Assembly: GCA_945952045.1 (NCBI GenBank) | Contig: CAMFHE010000004.1 | Span: 62,001 to 126,000, forward strand | From: an uncultured Rhizobium sp. | GTDB lineage: Bacteria; Pseudomonadota; Alphaproteobacteria; Rhizobiales; Rhizobiaceae | Reading direction: 5' to 3' | Length of the DNA stretch: 64,000 nt | Shown: positions 42,010-52,967 of the stretch, piece by piece | How the letters are laid out: each line of letters starts with the position of its first letter | Numbering within the stretch: position 1 is the stretch's first letter | Notes under the pieces: model-generated | Databases searched by the model: none | What the model was told of the DNA's origin: nothing | Seen by the model: the letters and a program-made list of their open reading frames with translations, nothing else | Made by a program: the position numbers and the translations under genes

Positions 42010-43083
42010 CTATCGCGACAGGTCGATCAGGATCTTGAGATGCTTGCCGGCGGGATCGAGCAACTGGTCGAACCCTTCCGTAACAGCTTCGCTCAGCGCC
42101 ACATATCTGGTGACGATGCGGGCGGCGGGGATCTGGCCGCTGGCGATCAGGCGCGCGACACGCGGCCAGTAATGGGTGGGATAGGCCCAGGACCCGCGGA
42201 TATCGATATCCTTGAAGGTGACGTCGAACCAGTTCAGCGGGTTTTCGCCGGGATGAAGCCCGGTCTGCACGACGACGCCCTGCTTGCGCACCGCATCGGC
42301 GCAGGTCTTCAGCGCATGTTCGTTGCCGACGCATTCGATGGCGACATCGCAGCCGACGCCGCCCTCGGTCTCGGTGCGGATGACATTGGCGACGTTTTCC
42401 GATTTCGGATTGACGGTGCGCACATCGCCCAGCGCCTCGCGCGCCAGCGTCAGGCGCGTCTCGTTGAGGTCGGAGAGGAAAATCGTCGACGCGCCCGCCG
42501 CCCGCGCCGCCATGGCGACGAGGATGCCGATCGGCCCGGCGCCGGTGACGAGCACGCTGTTGCCCGCCGTCACGCCGCCGCGATCGCAGGCATAGACGGC
42601 AACCGCCGTCGGCTCGATCAGCGCCGCCTCCTGGTCGCTCAGCGCATCGGGGATGGGCTGGACGTTGTAATCGTTGAGAAGGGCGGCCTCGGCCATGCCG
42701 CCGGAATGCCAGGAGAGGCCGGCAAGGGCCAGTTTTCCGCTGAGATGAAACAGGCCGCGATCGGCATAATAATCGCCCTGGCGCGGCATGATCAGCGGCT
42801 GGATCGAGACGCGGTCGCCCGGCTTCACATGCTCGACGCCGTCGCCGACCGCCTTGACCACGCCGCCGAATTCATGGCCGAGGATCTGCGGCCCATGCGC
42901 GCCGGTGAAGGGATGCGGCTCCTTCGGCACGAAGATCGGCCCATAGGCATATTCATGCAGGTCCGTGCCGCAGATGCCGCAGAAGCGGTTTTCGACCAGC
43001 ACCTGGCCGGGCCCCGGCTGCGGCGGCGCATCGACGGTCTCGATGCGCAAATCCTTGGCGGCGTGAAAGCGCAATGCCTTCAT
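42010..43083 (-). CDS. Zn-dependent alcohol dehydrogenase (2,3-butanediol dehydrogenase-like)
   Basis: A 357-residue medium-chain dehydrogenase. The catalytic Zn site is Cys37 in RFCGICGTDLHE, with His and Glu in LGHEFGGVV near residue 69. The Rossmann motif VTGAGPIGILVAMAARAAGA lies near residue 180. The structural four-Cys Zn lobe is missing: the region reads PRQGDYYADRGLFHLSGKLA, as in butanediol/sorbitol-type relatives lacking it. It should oxidise a secondary alcohol or diol. AAGGAGGA precedes the ATG and a -24/-12 promoter lies about 40-55 bp upstream, so expression depends on the adjacent AcoR-like activator. Confidence 0.85.
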   Translation of the reverse strand: MKALRFHAAKDLRIETVDAPPQPGPGQVLVENRFCGICGTDLHEYAYGPIFVPKEPHPFTGAHGPQILGHEFGGVVKAVGDGVEHVKPGDRVSIQPLIMPRQGDYYADRGLFHLSGKLALAGLSWHSGGMAEAALLNDYNVQPIPDALSDQEAALIEPTAVAVYACDRGGVTAGNSVLVTGAGPIGILVAMAARAAGASTIFLSDLNETRLTLAREALGDVRTVNPKSENVANVIRTETEGGVGCDVAIECVGNEHALKTCADAVRKQGVVVQTGLHPGENPLNWFDVTFKDIDIRGSWAYPTHYWPRVARLIASGQIPAARIVTRYVALSEAVTEGFDQLLDPAGKHLKILIDLSR

Positions 43084-43121
43084 GGGTATCTCCTCCTTGT
43101 GTTTTCTTGCACAGGAAAGTC

Positions 43122-43137
43122 AGCAAGCGCCGTGCCA
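43122..43137 (-). promoter_or_regulatory. sigma-54 (-24/-12) promoter
   Basis: Read on the minus strand the bases are TGGCACGGCGCTTGCT, that is TGGCACG, four bases, then TTGCT. This matches the sigma-54 consensus with GG and GC in correct spacing. Transcription would begin at about 43111, leaving a leader of about 28 bases with the AAGGAGGA site before the alcohol dehydrogenase ATG at 43083. Confidence 0.88.
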
Positions 43138-43223
43138 GACTTTCGGCATGGCTGTTTACTCAACGATTTCAGGGGATTTACGAGAGGTATCCGCGCCGCC
43201 TCTCGCGGATGCAACAGCGGCCA

Positions 43224-43239
43224 TGCAACAGGTGTTGCA
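43224..43239. promoter_or_regulatory. enhancer (UAS) palindrome for the sigma-54 activator
   Basis: TGCAACA (43224-43230) and TGTTGCA (43233-43239) form a perfect inverted repeat with a 2-bp centre. A further TGCAACA half-site is at 43210-43216. The palindrome is about 100 bp upstream of the -24/-12 promoter and just past the regulator stop codon, the normal place for a bacterial enhancer-binding protein site. Confidence 0.75.
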
Positions 43240-43248
43240 GGCGTTGCG

Positions 43249-45138
<1,890 letters not shown>

Positions 45139-45303
45139 GACTTCCTCCCGGGCGGGATGCTGACACAAAAGCGTTGCGACAACAAATGTTTTGAGGCCAT
45201 GCTGCCGGCCGCGCCCTTCAGGGACGATCATGGGGAACCAACCGCAGCCGGTTGCATTTTAGGATCGAGGGAGGCCGGACGAGGACCGGTGGAAGCAACC
45301 GAT

Positions 45304-46053
45304 ATGCCGACAGCCTGCATTCGCGTCATCGATCTGGAAACCGGCGGCAACGGGGCAAACGACGTCTGCGAGATCGGCTGGCAGGATGTCATCCTCGATG
45401 GCGAGGGACGCTGGCAGGTTTCGGAAGACCGCGGCGCGGCTCTCGTCAATCCCGGCCGCCCGATCTCGCCCGAGACGATGGCGGTCCACCACATCATCGA
45501 CGACGAGGTCGCCGGCGCGCCGTTCTGGAAGGAGGTCGCGCCCGATATTCTCAAGCCCCCGCATGCGCTTGCAGCGCTTGCCGCCCATCGCGCCGCCTTC
45601 GAGCAACGCTATTGCACGCCGCGCCTGACCGGCGGCACGCCGTGGATCTGCACCTGGAAATGCGCGCTGCGGGTCTGGCCGGAACTGCCGCGCTTTTCCA
45701 ACCAGATGCTGCGGTATCTGCGCCGGCCGGCGGGTCTCGTGCACGAGATCGGCCTTCCGGCCCATCGCGCCATGCCGGATGCCTATGTCACCGCCCATCA
45801 CCTGCGCGATCTCCTGAACGCCGCCTCGCTGCCGCAACTGCTGCAATGGAGCGAGGAGCCCGGCCTTCTGCCGCGCGTGCCGACCGGGCCGGATCGCGGC
45901 AAGAGCTGGGCGCGGCTGCCGACCCCGGCGCTCAGCGCCTTTCTCTCGGACCGGGATGTCGATGTGCGCTTCAGCGCGCAGACCGAGCTTGCCCGCCGCG
46001 GCGGGACGGCAAGCGCCGAGACCGCCGAACCCGATCAGCGCAGCCTGTTATGA
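45304..46053 (+). CDS. DEDD-type 3'-5' exonuclease
   Basis: A 249-residue protein with an exonuclease (DnaQ-like) domain. ExoI is Asp10 and Glu12 in VIDLETGG. ExoII lies around AALAAHRAAFEQ (about residues 93-104), and ExoIII is in PAHRAMPDAYVTAHHL near residue 158 with His and Asp, typical of the DEDDh group. The last 60 residues (with PTGPDRGKSWARLP) are an extension. The family cleaves single-stranded DNA or RNA from the 3' end. The stop overlaps the next ATG (ATGA), giving a three-gene coupled unit. The ATG at 45304 has only a weak ribosome-binding site; GTG 45289 is an alternative. Confidence 0.8.
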   Translation: MPTACIRVIDLETGGNGANDVCEIGWQDVILDGEGRWQVSEDRGAALVNPGRPISPETMAVHHIIDDEVAGAPFWKEVAPDILKPPHALAALAAHRAAFEQRYCTPRLTGGTPWICTWKCALRVWPELPRFSNQMLRYLRRPAGLVHEIGLPAHRAMPDAYVTAHHLRDLLNAASLPQLLQWSEEPGLLPRVPTGPDRGKSWARLPTPALSAFLSDRDVDVRFSAQTELARRGGTASAETAEPDQRSLL

Positions 46054-46382
46054 GCGAGATGGCCGCGCATCCGACGACACCGGACGGTCGCTATTTCCTC
46101 GTGCGCGGCAGGCTGTGGCGCTGCTCCAACCCGGCCTTGCCGGCGGAAACGCGCAGCGCCCTGGTCGCCGAATTGATGGCCGCGCGTCGGGCCGTGCGCG
46201 CGGCCAAGGGCGAGCCCACCGCCCTTGCCGATGCCCGCCGGCGTGTCGACCGCGCCAAGACGGCGCTCGGCGAGCGCGGTCCGGTCTGGTGGCAGGACGG
46301 CGCCCCGGATTTCAACCGGCATATGGCCAGAAACAGCCCCTATGCCGACTGGTTTCGCCAGATCGAAAGGTCGCCCCCTTGA
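46050..46382 (+). CDS. hypothetical protein in exonuclease operon
   Basis: A 110-residue protein of unknown function, with ATGA overlap with the exonuclease upstream and a TTGA overlap with the phosphoesterase downstream. The first part (PDGRYFLVRGRLWRCSNPAL) looks like a short beta-meander. The middle (about residues 35-75) is a long Ala/Arg-rich helix (RSALVAELMAARRAVRAAKG), and the end has GPVWWQDGAPDFNRHMARNSPYADWF, rich in aromatic and basic residues that could bind nucleic acid. I recognise no family. Strict coupling to two nucleic-acid-type enzymes suggests a joint role. Confidence 0.7.
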   Translation: MSEMAAHPTTPDGRYFLVRGRLWRCSNPALPAETRSALVAELMAARRAVRAAKGEPTALADARRRVDRAKTALGERGPVWWQDGAPDFNRHMARNSPYADWFRQIERSPP

Positions 46383-46897
46383 AAACCCGCCTGCCCCTGA
46401 TCGTCACCGCCCATGTCGCGGCGGAGGATATCGCAGCCTTCGATCTGTTGCGGCAGGCGCATTTTCCGCCCGGGCGCAATTTTCTCAGCGCCCATCTGAC
46501 GATGTTTCACCGCCTGCCCGGAGAAAATAGCGAGCGCATCCTCGGCCAGCTTCGCTCAGTCGCCGATGGGACGGAAACGATTGCGGCCGAGGTCGGCGGC
46601 CTGCGGCATCTGGGGGCCGGCGTCGCCTATGGGATCGACAGCCCGGCGCTCCATGCTGTGCGCGACAGGCTGAAGGGCCATTTCGCGTCCTGGCTCGGCC
46701 CGCAGGACCAGCAGGCGTGGAAACCGCATATCACCCTGCAGAACAAGGTGTCCCGCGAGGCCGCCGACAGGCTCTTCCGGCAGTTGAGCGAGGGTTTCAC
46801 GCCCTGGCGCATCGGGATCACCGGGGTCGATCTCTGGCGATATCTCGATGGTCCCTGGGCGCATGTCGGCTTCCTGCCGTTCGGGGACCATCGGTAG
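46379..46897 (+). CDS. 2'-5' RNA ligase-like (2H phosphoesterase) family protein
   Basis: A 172-residue protein of the 2H phosphoesterase/LigT type. The two H-x-T motifs are AHLTMFH near residue 41 and PHITLQN near residue 120, spaced as in the family. Members hydrolyse cyclic or 2'-5' phosphodiester bonds in RNA or small nucleotides. The start is probably the TTG at 46379 in a TTGA overlap with the preceding gene, since no ATG lies nearby and the family N-terminus (LIVTAHV) begins immediately. It is the last gene of the coupled trio and converges on a flavoprotein gene 1 bp away. Confidence 0.8.
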   Translation: MKTRLPLIVTAHVAAEDIAAFDLLRQAHFPPGRNFLSAHLTMFHRLPGENSERILGQLRSVADGTETIAAEVGGLRHLGAGVAYGIDSPALHAVRDRLKGHFASWLGPQDQQAWKPHITLQNKVSREAADRLFRQLSEGFTPWRIGITGVDLWRYLDGPWAHVGFLPFGDHR

Positions 46898-46898
46898 C

Positions 46899-47813
46899 CT
46901 AGATCGTCCCGAACAGCAGCGAACGATGCAGGCCGGCGCCCGCGAGGCTGCCGTCGCCGACGGCAAGCGCCACCGAGGCCATCGGCCTTGCGGCGTCGCC
47001 GCAGGCAAAGACGCCGGCCATGCTGGTTTCCTTCATCGGATCGGTGCGGATGACGGCGCCGACCGGCCCCTCCTCCAGATCGAGGCCAAGCTGGCAGGCG
47101 ATCGGGCTTGCCAGTTCGAACCGGGCCAGCGCGAACAGGCCGGCAAAGGCAAGCACGCGCCCATCCGCCAGCCGGATATCGGCATGACCGGCGATCGCCT
47201 CGATGGGGCTGCGCTCGACGGTGACGCCGCGCGCGGCAAGCGAAGCAAGCTCGTCGGCATTCGGTTCGAAGGCATGGTTGAGCAGAAAGGTGGTCGGCCC
47301 CCAGTCGGGCAGCATCAGGCCGTGATGCATCGACATGGGCGAGGCGGCGATGACGCCGATCCGGCCCTGGTCCAGCTCATAGCCATGGCAATAGGGGCAA
47401 TGGAAAACGCTTTTGCCCCAGCGCTGCGCCAGTCCCTTGATCTCGGGAAGAATGTCGCGCACGCCCGTCGCCAGAAGCAGGCGGCGCGCGAAATGGCGCT
47501 CGCCGCCCACCGTCACCTCGAAGGCCGCGCCTGCGGCGTCAGCCGTGTCCAGCCGCCTGGCGGCATCGGCGCGGGCGGAGAGAAATTGCACGGTCGGATA
47601 GGCGAGAACCTGCGCCCGCGCCTGCGCGGCGATGACGGCCGGGTCCACCCCGTCCTGCGTCAGGAAACCATACGAATGCGAAGCGAAACGATTGCGCCGC
47701 AGGCCCTCGTCGATGATCAGCACCTTGCGGCGCGCACGCCCCAGCTGCAGGGCGGCGGCAAGTCCGGCATAGCTGCCGCCGATGATGATGACGTCGTGGA
47801 TGGTGTCGCCCAT
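46899..47813 (-). CDS. thioredoxin-reductase-like NAD(P)/FAD oxidoreductase
   Basis: A 304-residue flavoprotein. The FAD motif VIIIGGSYAGLAAALQLGRAR is near residue 8. The redox motif HCPYCHGYEL near residue 135 matches the CxxC of thioredoxin reductases. The NADP region GRIGVIAASPMSMHHGL near 150 is degenerate and lacks a clear GxGxxG. GVFACGDAA ends the FAD site near 265. Such proteins act on disulfides or small quinone/flavin substrates. GGAG precedes the ATG at 47813. It is divergent from an Rrf2 regulator across about 140 bp, so the pair is likely a redox-responsive unit. Confidence 0.8.
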   Translation of the reverse strand: MGDTIHDVIIIGGSYAGLAAALQLGRARRKVLIIDEGLRRNRFASHSYGFLTQDGVDPAVIAAQARAQVLAYPTVQFLSARADAARRLDTADAAGAAFEVTVGGERHFARRLLLATGVRDILPEIKGLAQRWGKSVFHCPYCHGYELDQGRIGVIAASPMSMHHGLMLPDWGPTTFLLNHAFEPNADELASLAARGVTVERSPIEAIAGHADIRLADGRVLAFAGLFALARFELASPIACQLGLDLEEGPVGAVIRTDPMKETSMAGVFACGDAARPMASVALAVGDGSLAGAGLHRSLLFGTI

Positions 47814-47955
47814 GTCTGGCTCCTTTTCTTTCGCCACAACATAAGTATCATGAGACAGCGCCGTCAAGCCTCACGCCACTTTTATTGTGACGAAAGCCAC
47901 CGATCCATGCTAGGGAGATGCTGACAAAGATGTTTCAACGGAAGGAATGGATGGC

Positions 47956-48420
47956 ATGAGGCAGGACAGTCGGCTTTCGCGCATGCTGCATGTCCTCATC
48001 CACATGGGCCGTCACGATGGCGCGATGACCTCGGACATGATCGCCACCATGCTCGACGCCAATCCGGTCGTCATCCGCCGCACCATGGCGGGCCTGCGGG
48101 ATCAGGGCTATGTGCATTCGGTGAAAGGCCATGGCGGCGGCTGGACGCTTGCCCGGCCGCTGGAGGAGCTGACGCTTCTCGACATCCACCGCGCCGTCGG
48201 CGAACCCTCGATCTTCGCGGTCGGCCCGGCCTATGACATGCCGGGTTGCCCGATCGAAAAGGCCGTCAACGCCGTGCTCGAAGATGCCTTCGCCGATGCC
48301 GAACAGCGGCTGATGCAGCGCTTTGCCGGCGTCACGCTCGCCGATATCGCCGATGGCTTTCCGGCGAAACAGGGCGAAAGCTGTCGGGTGGAGCCGGAGG
48401 CGAAACCGGAGGCGCCGTGA
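47956..48420 (+). CDS. Rrf2 family transcriptional regulator
   Basis: A 154-residue Rrf2-type winged-helix protein. The DNA-binding part is DSRLSRMLHVLIHMGRH and TSDMIATMLDANPVVIRRTMAGLR, followed by the wing GHGGGWTLARPLEELTLLDIHRAVG. It has only two cysteines, Cys98 and Cys143, not the three-Cys set of Fe-S members such as IscR, so it probably senses redox state through a single thiol or not at all. GGAAGGA fits the ATG at 47956 better than the ATG at 47947. It most likely represses the divergent flavoprotein gene. Confidence 0.82.
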   Translation: MRQDSRLSRMLHVLIHMGRHDGAMTSDMIATMLDANPVVIRRTMAGLRDQGYVHSVKGHGGGWTLARPLEELTLLDIHRAVGEPSIFAVGPAYDMPGCPIEKAVNAVLEDAFADAEQRLMQRFAGVTLADIADGFPAKQGESCRVEPEAKPEAP

Positions 48421-48430
48421 GGGCCGCCGC

Positions 48431-50071
48431 TCACGCGCCGTCGCGATCCTCCGATGTCGACAGGAAGGTGGCGATGGCGTGGCCCGCCAGCGGCCTGCTG
48501 ATCATGTAGCCCTGAATGCGGTCGCAGCCGAGATCGCGCAGCCGGCGCGCCTGGCCTTCCGTCTCCACGCCCTCGGTGGTCACCTGCATGTCGAGATCAT
48601 GCGCCAGCACGATGATCGAGCGCACGATCGCCTGGCTCTTGGCGTTGGTTTCGAGATCGGAGATGAAATATTTGTCGATCTTGATCGTATCGAAAGGGAA
48701 GTTCTTGAGATAGCTCAGCGACGAATATTGCGTGCCGAAATCGTCCAGCGAGATGCGGATGCCGAGAACGTTGAGCGTATTCAGCGTATCGAGATTGTTG
48801 ACCGTGCGCTCCAGCAGAACGCCTTCGGTGATTTCCAGCTCCAGCCGTTCGGAGGGCAACCCGACCTCGTCGAGCGTCTGCGAAATGCGGTCGGTCAGGC
48901 CTTCGGAGAGGAATTCGGCCGGCGAGACGTTGATCGCGACGGTGAAATCCTCCGGCCAGTCGAGCGCGTCGCGGCAGGCGCGCTCCATCACCCAGGAGCC
49001 GATTTCCGGCATCAGGCCGTCGCTCTCGGCCATGGGAATGAAGACGGCGGGCGGGATATTGCCCATCAGCGGATGTTTCCAGCGCAACAGCGCTTCGAAA
49101 CCGACGACGCGCCCCTCTTCGACGATCGGCTGGTACTCGATGGAAAACTGCTCTTTTTCGAGCGCCACGCGCAGGCTGCGGCGCAGCAATTCGCGCTGCT
49201 CGATGATCTGCAGCATATCGGGATCGAAGGTGCTGATGCGCCCGCGCCCCTCGGTCTTGGCCGCATAAAGCGCGACGTCGGAGGCCTTCATCAGCTTTTC
49301 CGGATCGTCGCCATCGTCCGGCGCAAAGGAAATGCCGACGCTCAGGCCCACGAAGACGGCGATGCCGTCGAGGGTGAAGGGTTCCTTGAAAGCGCTGACC
49401 AGATGCTCGCCAATCTCGACGCTGCGCTGCGGCAGGCCCGCTCCCAGCGAGATGATGGCGAATTCGTCGCCGGCAAGCCGATAGGCGCGGTCGTCGCCAG
49501 TGAGGCAGCTCTTTATGCGGTTTGCGGCAAGCTGCAGCAGTTTGTCGCCGGCGGGATGGCCGAGCGTATCGTTGACCGGCTTGAAATCGTCGAGGTCGAG
49601 TTGCATGAGCGCGATCATCTGGCCGCTGCCCTCTATGTTCCTCAAGCCCTCGGAGAGATCGCTGGCGAATTGCCGGCGATTGGGCAGGCCCGTCAGCGCA
49701 TCATGCGTCGCCTGATGCAGGAGCGCGGTGCGGTCGTCGGGATCGGCGGCGCGCTGCGATTGCACGATGCCGAGGAGATCGCCGAGCGCGAAGACGGTCA
49801 GTTCCCGCACCTGGCCGTCGCCGAGATCGTGCAGGAATTTCAACGGTTCGGGATTGCCGGAATCGAGATAGTCGATCAGCATCGTCCGGTCGAGATAGGG
49901 ATGCAGCTGCTCCAGCGAAATGCCGGGGGTGATCGTGAAAGCGCCCGCAACGGCCGACGGCAGCGCCGCCAGCCGGAAATCCCGGTCGAAGACGAACACG
50001 CCGTTGGGACGTCGTTCCACCGTTGCCTCGGTCAATGCCGAAGCTTTCCGGCTGGATAAATGTTCTTTCAT
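48431..50071 (-). CDS. GGDEF-EAL cyclic-di-GMP protein
   Basis: A 546-residue cytoplasmic protein with no membrane segment. An N-terminal PAS-like region spans about 20-105. The GGDEF domain (about 115-280) has the active-site variant AGDEF (200-204) and no RxxD inhibitory site in front. The EAL domain (about 295-540) has Glu326 in EALLRW, the NVSPAEF, LEITEGVL and IKIDKYF motifs and a DDFGTQYSS loop in which Gln replaces the usual Gly. Both synthesis and hydrolysis of cyclic-di-GMP look possible, with hydrolysis better supported. It is monocistronic. Control by a small-molecule or redox ligand through the PAS-like part is inference. Confidence 0.85.
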   Translation of the reverse strand: MKEHLSSRKASALTEATVERRPNGVFVFDRDFRLAALPSAVAGAFTITPGISLEQLHPYLDRTMLIDYLDSGNPEPLKFLHDLGDGQVRELTVFALGDLLGIVQSQRAADPDDRTALLHQATHDALTGLPNRRQFASDLSEGLRNIEGSGQMIALMQLDLDDFKPVNDTLGHPAGDKLLQLAANRIKSCLTGDDRAYRLAGDEFAIISLGAGLPQRSVEIGEHLVSAFKEPFTLDGIAVFVGLSVGISFAPDDGDDPEKLMKASDVALYAAKTEGRGRISTFDPDMLQIIEQRELLRRSLRVALEKEQFSIEYQPIVEEGRVVGFEALLRWKHPLMGNIPPAVFIPMAESDGLMPEIGSWVMERACRDALDWPEDFTVAINVSPAEFLSEGLTDRISQTLDEVGLPSERLELEITEGVLLERTVNNLDTLNTLNVLGIRISLDDFGTQYSSLSYLKNFPFDTIKIDKYFISDLETNAKSQAIVRSIIVLAHDLDMQVTTEGVETEGQARRLRDLGCDRIQGYMISRPLAGHAIATFLSTSEDRDGA

Positions 50072-50322
50072 GCGTCATAGCCTCTGTAGCTGGCTCCGAG
50101 CCTAAAGAATTTTAGGGGTTTTGCACGGCCAAGGCGATCTACGAGATTAGGTCTCCCACCTTAAAAATATGGAAAGATTTTTCGAGAACGACGAATTTCT
50201 TCGCATGTCGTTCAAATGACTTTGAAAATCCGTTCCGGCGCGGCGTGCGGCATGGCGCATTGCGGGAACCATGCGGCTCCCTTGCGCATTCTGATTGCGG
50301 TTCGAACGCGAGACCGCCCGCC

Positions 50323-52959
50323 ATGGCCGATACCCTGTCCACATACCGCACCAAGCGCGACTTCAAGAAGACGGCCGAACCGAGCGGCGATATCGCGGTC
50401 ACGGCATCCAATCGACGTCGCTTCGTCATCCAGAAACACGATGCGACGCGCCTGCATTACGACCTGCGCCTCGAACTCGACGGCGTGTTCAAATCCTGGG
50501 CCGTGACGCGCGGGCCGTCGCTCGATCCCGCCGACAAGCGGCTTGCGGTCGAAGTCGAGGATCATCCGCTCGATTATGGCGATTTCGAGGGCACCATTCC
50601 CAAGGGGCAATATGGCGGCGGCACGGTGATGCTCTGGGATCGCGGCTATTGGGAACCGGAGGGCGACCAGACGCCGGAGCAGGCGCTGGCCAAGGGCGAC
50701 CTGAAATTCACCCTTGATGGCGAGCGGCTTCACGGCAGCTTCGTGCTGGTGCGCATGCGCCGCAGGGAGGGCGAGAAACGCACCAACTGGCTGCTGATCA
50801 AGCATCATGACGGCAGCGCGGTGGAAGACAACGGTGCGGCCATTCTCGACGACAACGACACCTCCGTCGCCTCCGGCCGGTCGATGGACGCGATTGCCTC
50901 CGGCAAGGGCCGCAAACCCAAACCCTTCATGACGAAGGGCGCCGCCGTCGAGGCGGATGCCGTCTGGGACAGCGATCACGGCCTTGCCGCCGATGAACGC
51001 AAAGGGCGGCAAAAGCCCCGCAAACCGGCGCGCGCCAAAGCCATCTCGTCGAAAATGCCCGATTTCATCCCGCCGCAGCTGTGCGAAAGCCTGCAGCGCC
51101 CGCCGGCGGCGGCCGGATGGGTGCATGAAATCAAGTTCGACGGCTACCGGGTGCAACTGCGCATCGAGGACGGCGCGGTCAGCCTGAAGACCCGCAAGGG
51201 GCTGGACTGGACGAAGAAATTCCCCGCCATCGCCCGCGCCGCCGCCGCCCTGCCGGATGCGATCATCGATGGCGAGATCTGCGCGCTGGATGACAGCGGC
51301 GCGCCGGATTTCGCAGCGCTTCAGGCTGCCCTTTCGGAAGGCGAGACGGAGGATCTGGTCTATTTCGCCTTCGACCTGCTGTTTGCCGGCAATGACGACC
51401 TGAGGGACCTGCCGCTGACGCAGCGCAAGCAGCGCCTTTCCACCCTGCTGTCGCAGGCCGGCGACGATCCGCGCCTGCGCTTCGTCGAGCATTTCGAGAC
51501 CGGCGGCGACGCCGTGCTGAAATCCGCCTGCAAGCTTTCCCTCGAAGGCATCGTCTCGAAAAGGGCCGATGCCCCCTATCGCTCCGGGCGAACGGACAGC
51601 TGGGCGAAATCGAAATGCCGGGCGGGCCACGAAGTGGTGATCGGCGCCTATGCGACCACCAACGGCAAGTTCCGGTCGTTGCTGGCGGGCGTCAACAGCG
51701 GCAGGCATTTCGTCTATGTCGGGCGCGTCGGCACCGGCTTTGGCGCAAGCGTCGTGGAAAAGCTGCTGCCGCGGCTGAAGGCGCTGGAAACGGAGACCTC
51801 GCCGTTTACCGGCATCGGCGCGCCGAAGAAGAGCGCCGATATCGTCTGGCTGAAACCGGAGCTGGTCGCCGAGATCCAGTTCGCCGGCTGGACGACCGAC
51901 GGGCAGGTGCGCCAGGCCTCCTTCAAGGGCCTGCGCGAGGACAAGCCGGCGCAGGAGATCGAGGCCGAAACGCCGGCCGCCCCCGATGAGGCCGAGACCC
52001 CCGATCCGCAACCCTCATCCGCCAAACTGTCGCGGGCGCGAAAGGGCGCGAAGGTTCAGGTCATGGGCGTCCTCGTCTCCAGCCCCGACAAGGTTTTGTG
52101 GCCGGCCGAGGGCAAGGCGAAACCCGTGACCAAGCTCGATCTGGCGCGCTATTACGAGGCGGTCGGGTCCTGGATGATCGATCACCTCAAAGGCCGCCCC
52201 TGCTCGGTCGTGCGCACGCCGGACGGTATCGGCGGCGAGCAGTTCTTCCAGCGCCATGCCGGGCGCGGCACCTCGAACCTTCTGGAACAGGTGACGGTCG
52301 AGGGCGACCGCAAACCCTATCTGCAGATCGACCGCATCGAAGGTCTGGCGGCGATCGCCCAGCTGGGCGGCACCGAGCTTCACCCGTGGAACTGCGCGCC
52401 GGATCGGCCGGAAGTGCCCGGCCGGCTCGTCTTCGATCTCGATCCCGGCCCCGGCGTCGATTTCGATCGGGTGATCGAGGCGGCGCGGGAAATCCGCGAC
52501 CGGCTGGAGGCGCTCGGCCTCGTCGGCTTCTGCAAGACGACCGGCGGCAAGGGTCTGCATGTGGTCACCCCGCTCGCTACCCCCAAGGGTAAGAAGACGA
52601 GCTGGGACGACGCCAAGGCCTTCGCCCGCGAGGTCTGCCAGCGCATGGCGAGCGACAATCCCGATCTTTACCTGATCAAGATGGCCAAGGCCGAGCGCGA
52701 CGGCCGCATCTTTCTCGATTATCTGCGCAACGACCGCACCTCGACGGCGGTGGCGCCCCTGTCGCCGCGCGCTCGGCCCGGCGCCACCGTGTCGATGCCG
52801 CTCCACTGGACACAGGTGAAAACCGGCCTCGATCCAAAACGCTTCACTATCCACACCGTCCCCGGCCTGATCGGCGACGGCATGGCGTGGCAGGATTATG
52901 CCGACAGCGGGAAACCGCTCGATCAGGCGATCAAGCGGCTGAAGAAAGGCAAGGCGTAA
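50323..52959 (+). CDS. ligD: ATP-dependent DNA ligase LigD (phosphoesterase-ligase-polymerase)
   Basis: An 878-residue three-domain enzyme. The N-terminal 3'-phosphoesterase domain (about 20-200) has [10 protein letters not shown] with His45 and Asp47 and [13 protein letters not shown] with His. The ligase domain (about 235-540) has the nucleotidyl Lys271 in EIKFDGYR. The primase-like polymerase domain (about 590-875) has Asp705 and Asp707 in [11 protein letters not shown]. It repairs double-strand breaks with Ku by non-homologous end joining. The ATG at 50323 lacks a strong ribosome-binding site but starts before the conserved YRTKRDF. It converges on the ku pair with an 8-bp gap. Confidence 0.93.
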   Translation: MADTLSTYRTKRDFKKTAEPSGDIAVTASNRRRFVIQKHDATRLHYDLRLELDGVFKSWAVTRGPSLDPADKRLAVEVEDHPLDYGDFEGTIPKGQYGGGTVMLWDRGYWEPEGDQTPEQALAKGDLKFTLDGERLHGSFVLVRMRRREGEKRTNWLLIKHHDGSAVEDNGAAILDDNDTSVASGRSMDAIASGKGRKPKPFMTKGAAVEADAVWDSDHGLAADERKGRQKPRKPARAKAISSKMPDFIPPQLCESLQRPPAAAGWVHEIKFDGYRVQLRIEDGAVSLKTRKGLDWTKKFPAIARAAAALPDAIIDGEICALDDSGAPDFAALQAALSEGETEDLVYFAFDLLFAGNDDLRDLPLTQRKQRLSTLLSQAGDDPRLRFVEHFETGGDAVLKSACKLSLEGIVSKRADAPYRSGRTDSWAKSKCRAGHEVVIGAYATTNGKFRSLLAGVNSGRHFVYVGRVGTGFGASVVEKLLPRLKALETETSPFTGIGAPKKSADIVWLKPELVAEIQFAGWTTDGQVRQASFKGLREDKPAQEIEAETPAAPDEAETPDPQPSSAKLSRARKGAKVQVMGVLVSSPDKVLWPAEGKAKPVTKLDLARYYEAVGSWMIDHLKGRPCSVVRTPDGIGGEQFFQRHAGRGTSNLLEQVTVEGDRKPYLQIDRIEGLAAIAQLGGTELHPWNCAPDRPEVPGRLVFDLDPGPGVDFDRVIEAAREIRDRLEALGLVGFCKTTGGKGLHVVTPLATPKGKKTSWDDAKAFAREVCQRMASDNPDLYLIKMAKAERDGRIFLDYLRNDRTSTAVAPLSPRARPGATVSMPLHWTQVKTGLDPKRFTIHTVPGLIGDGMAWQDYADSGKPLDQAIKRLKKGKA

Positions 52960-52967
52960 GCGGCACG

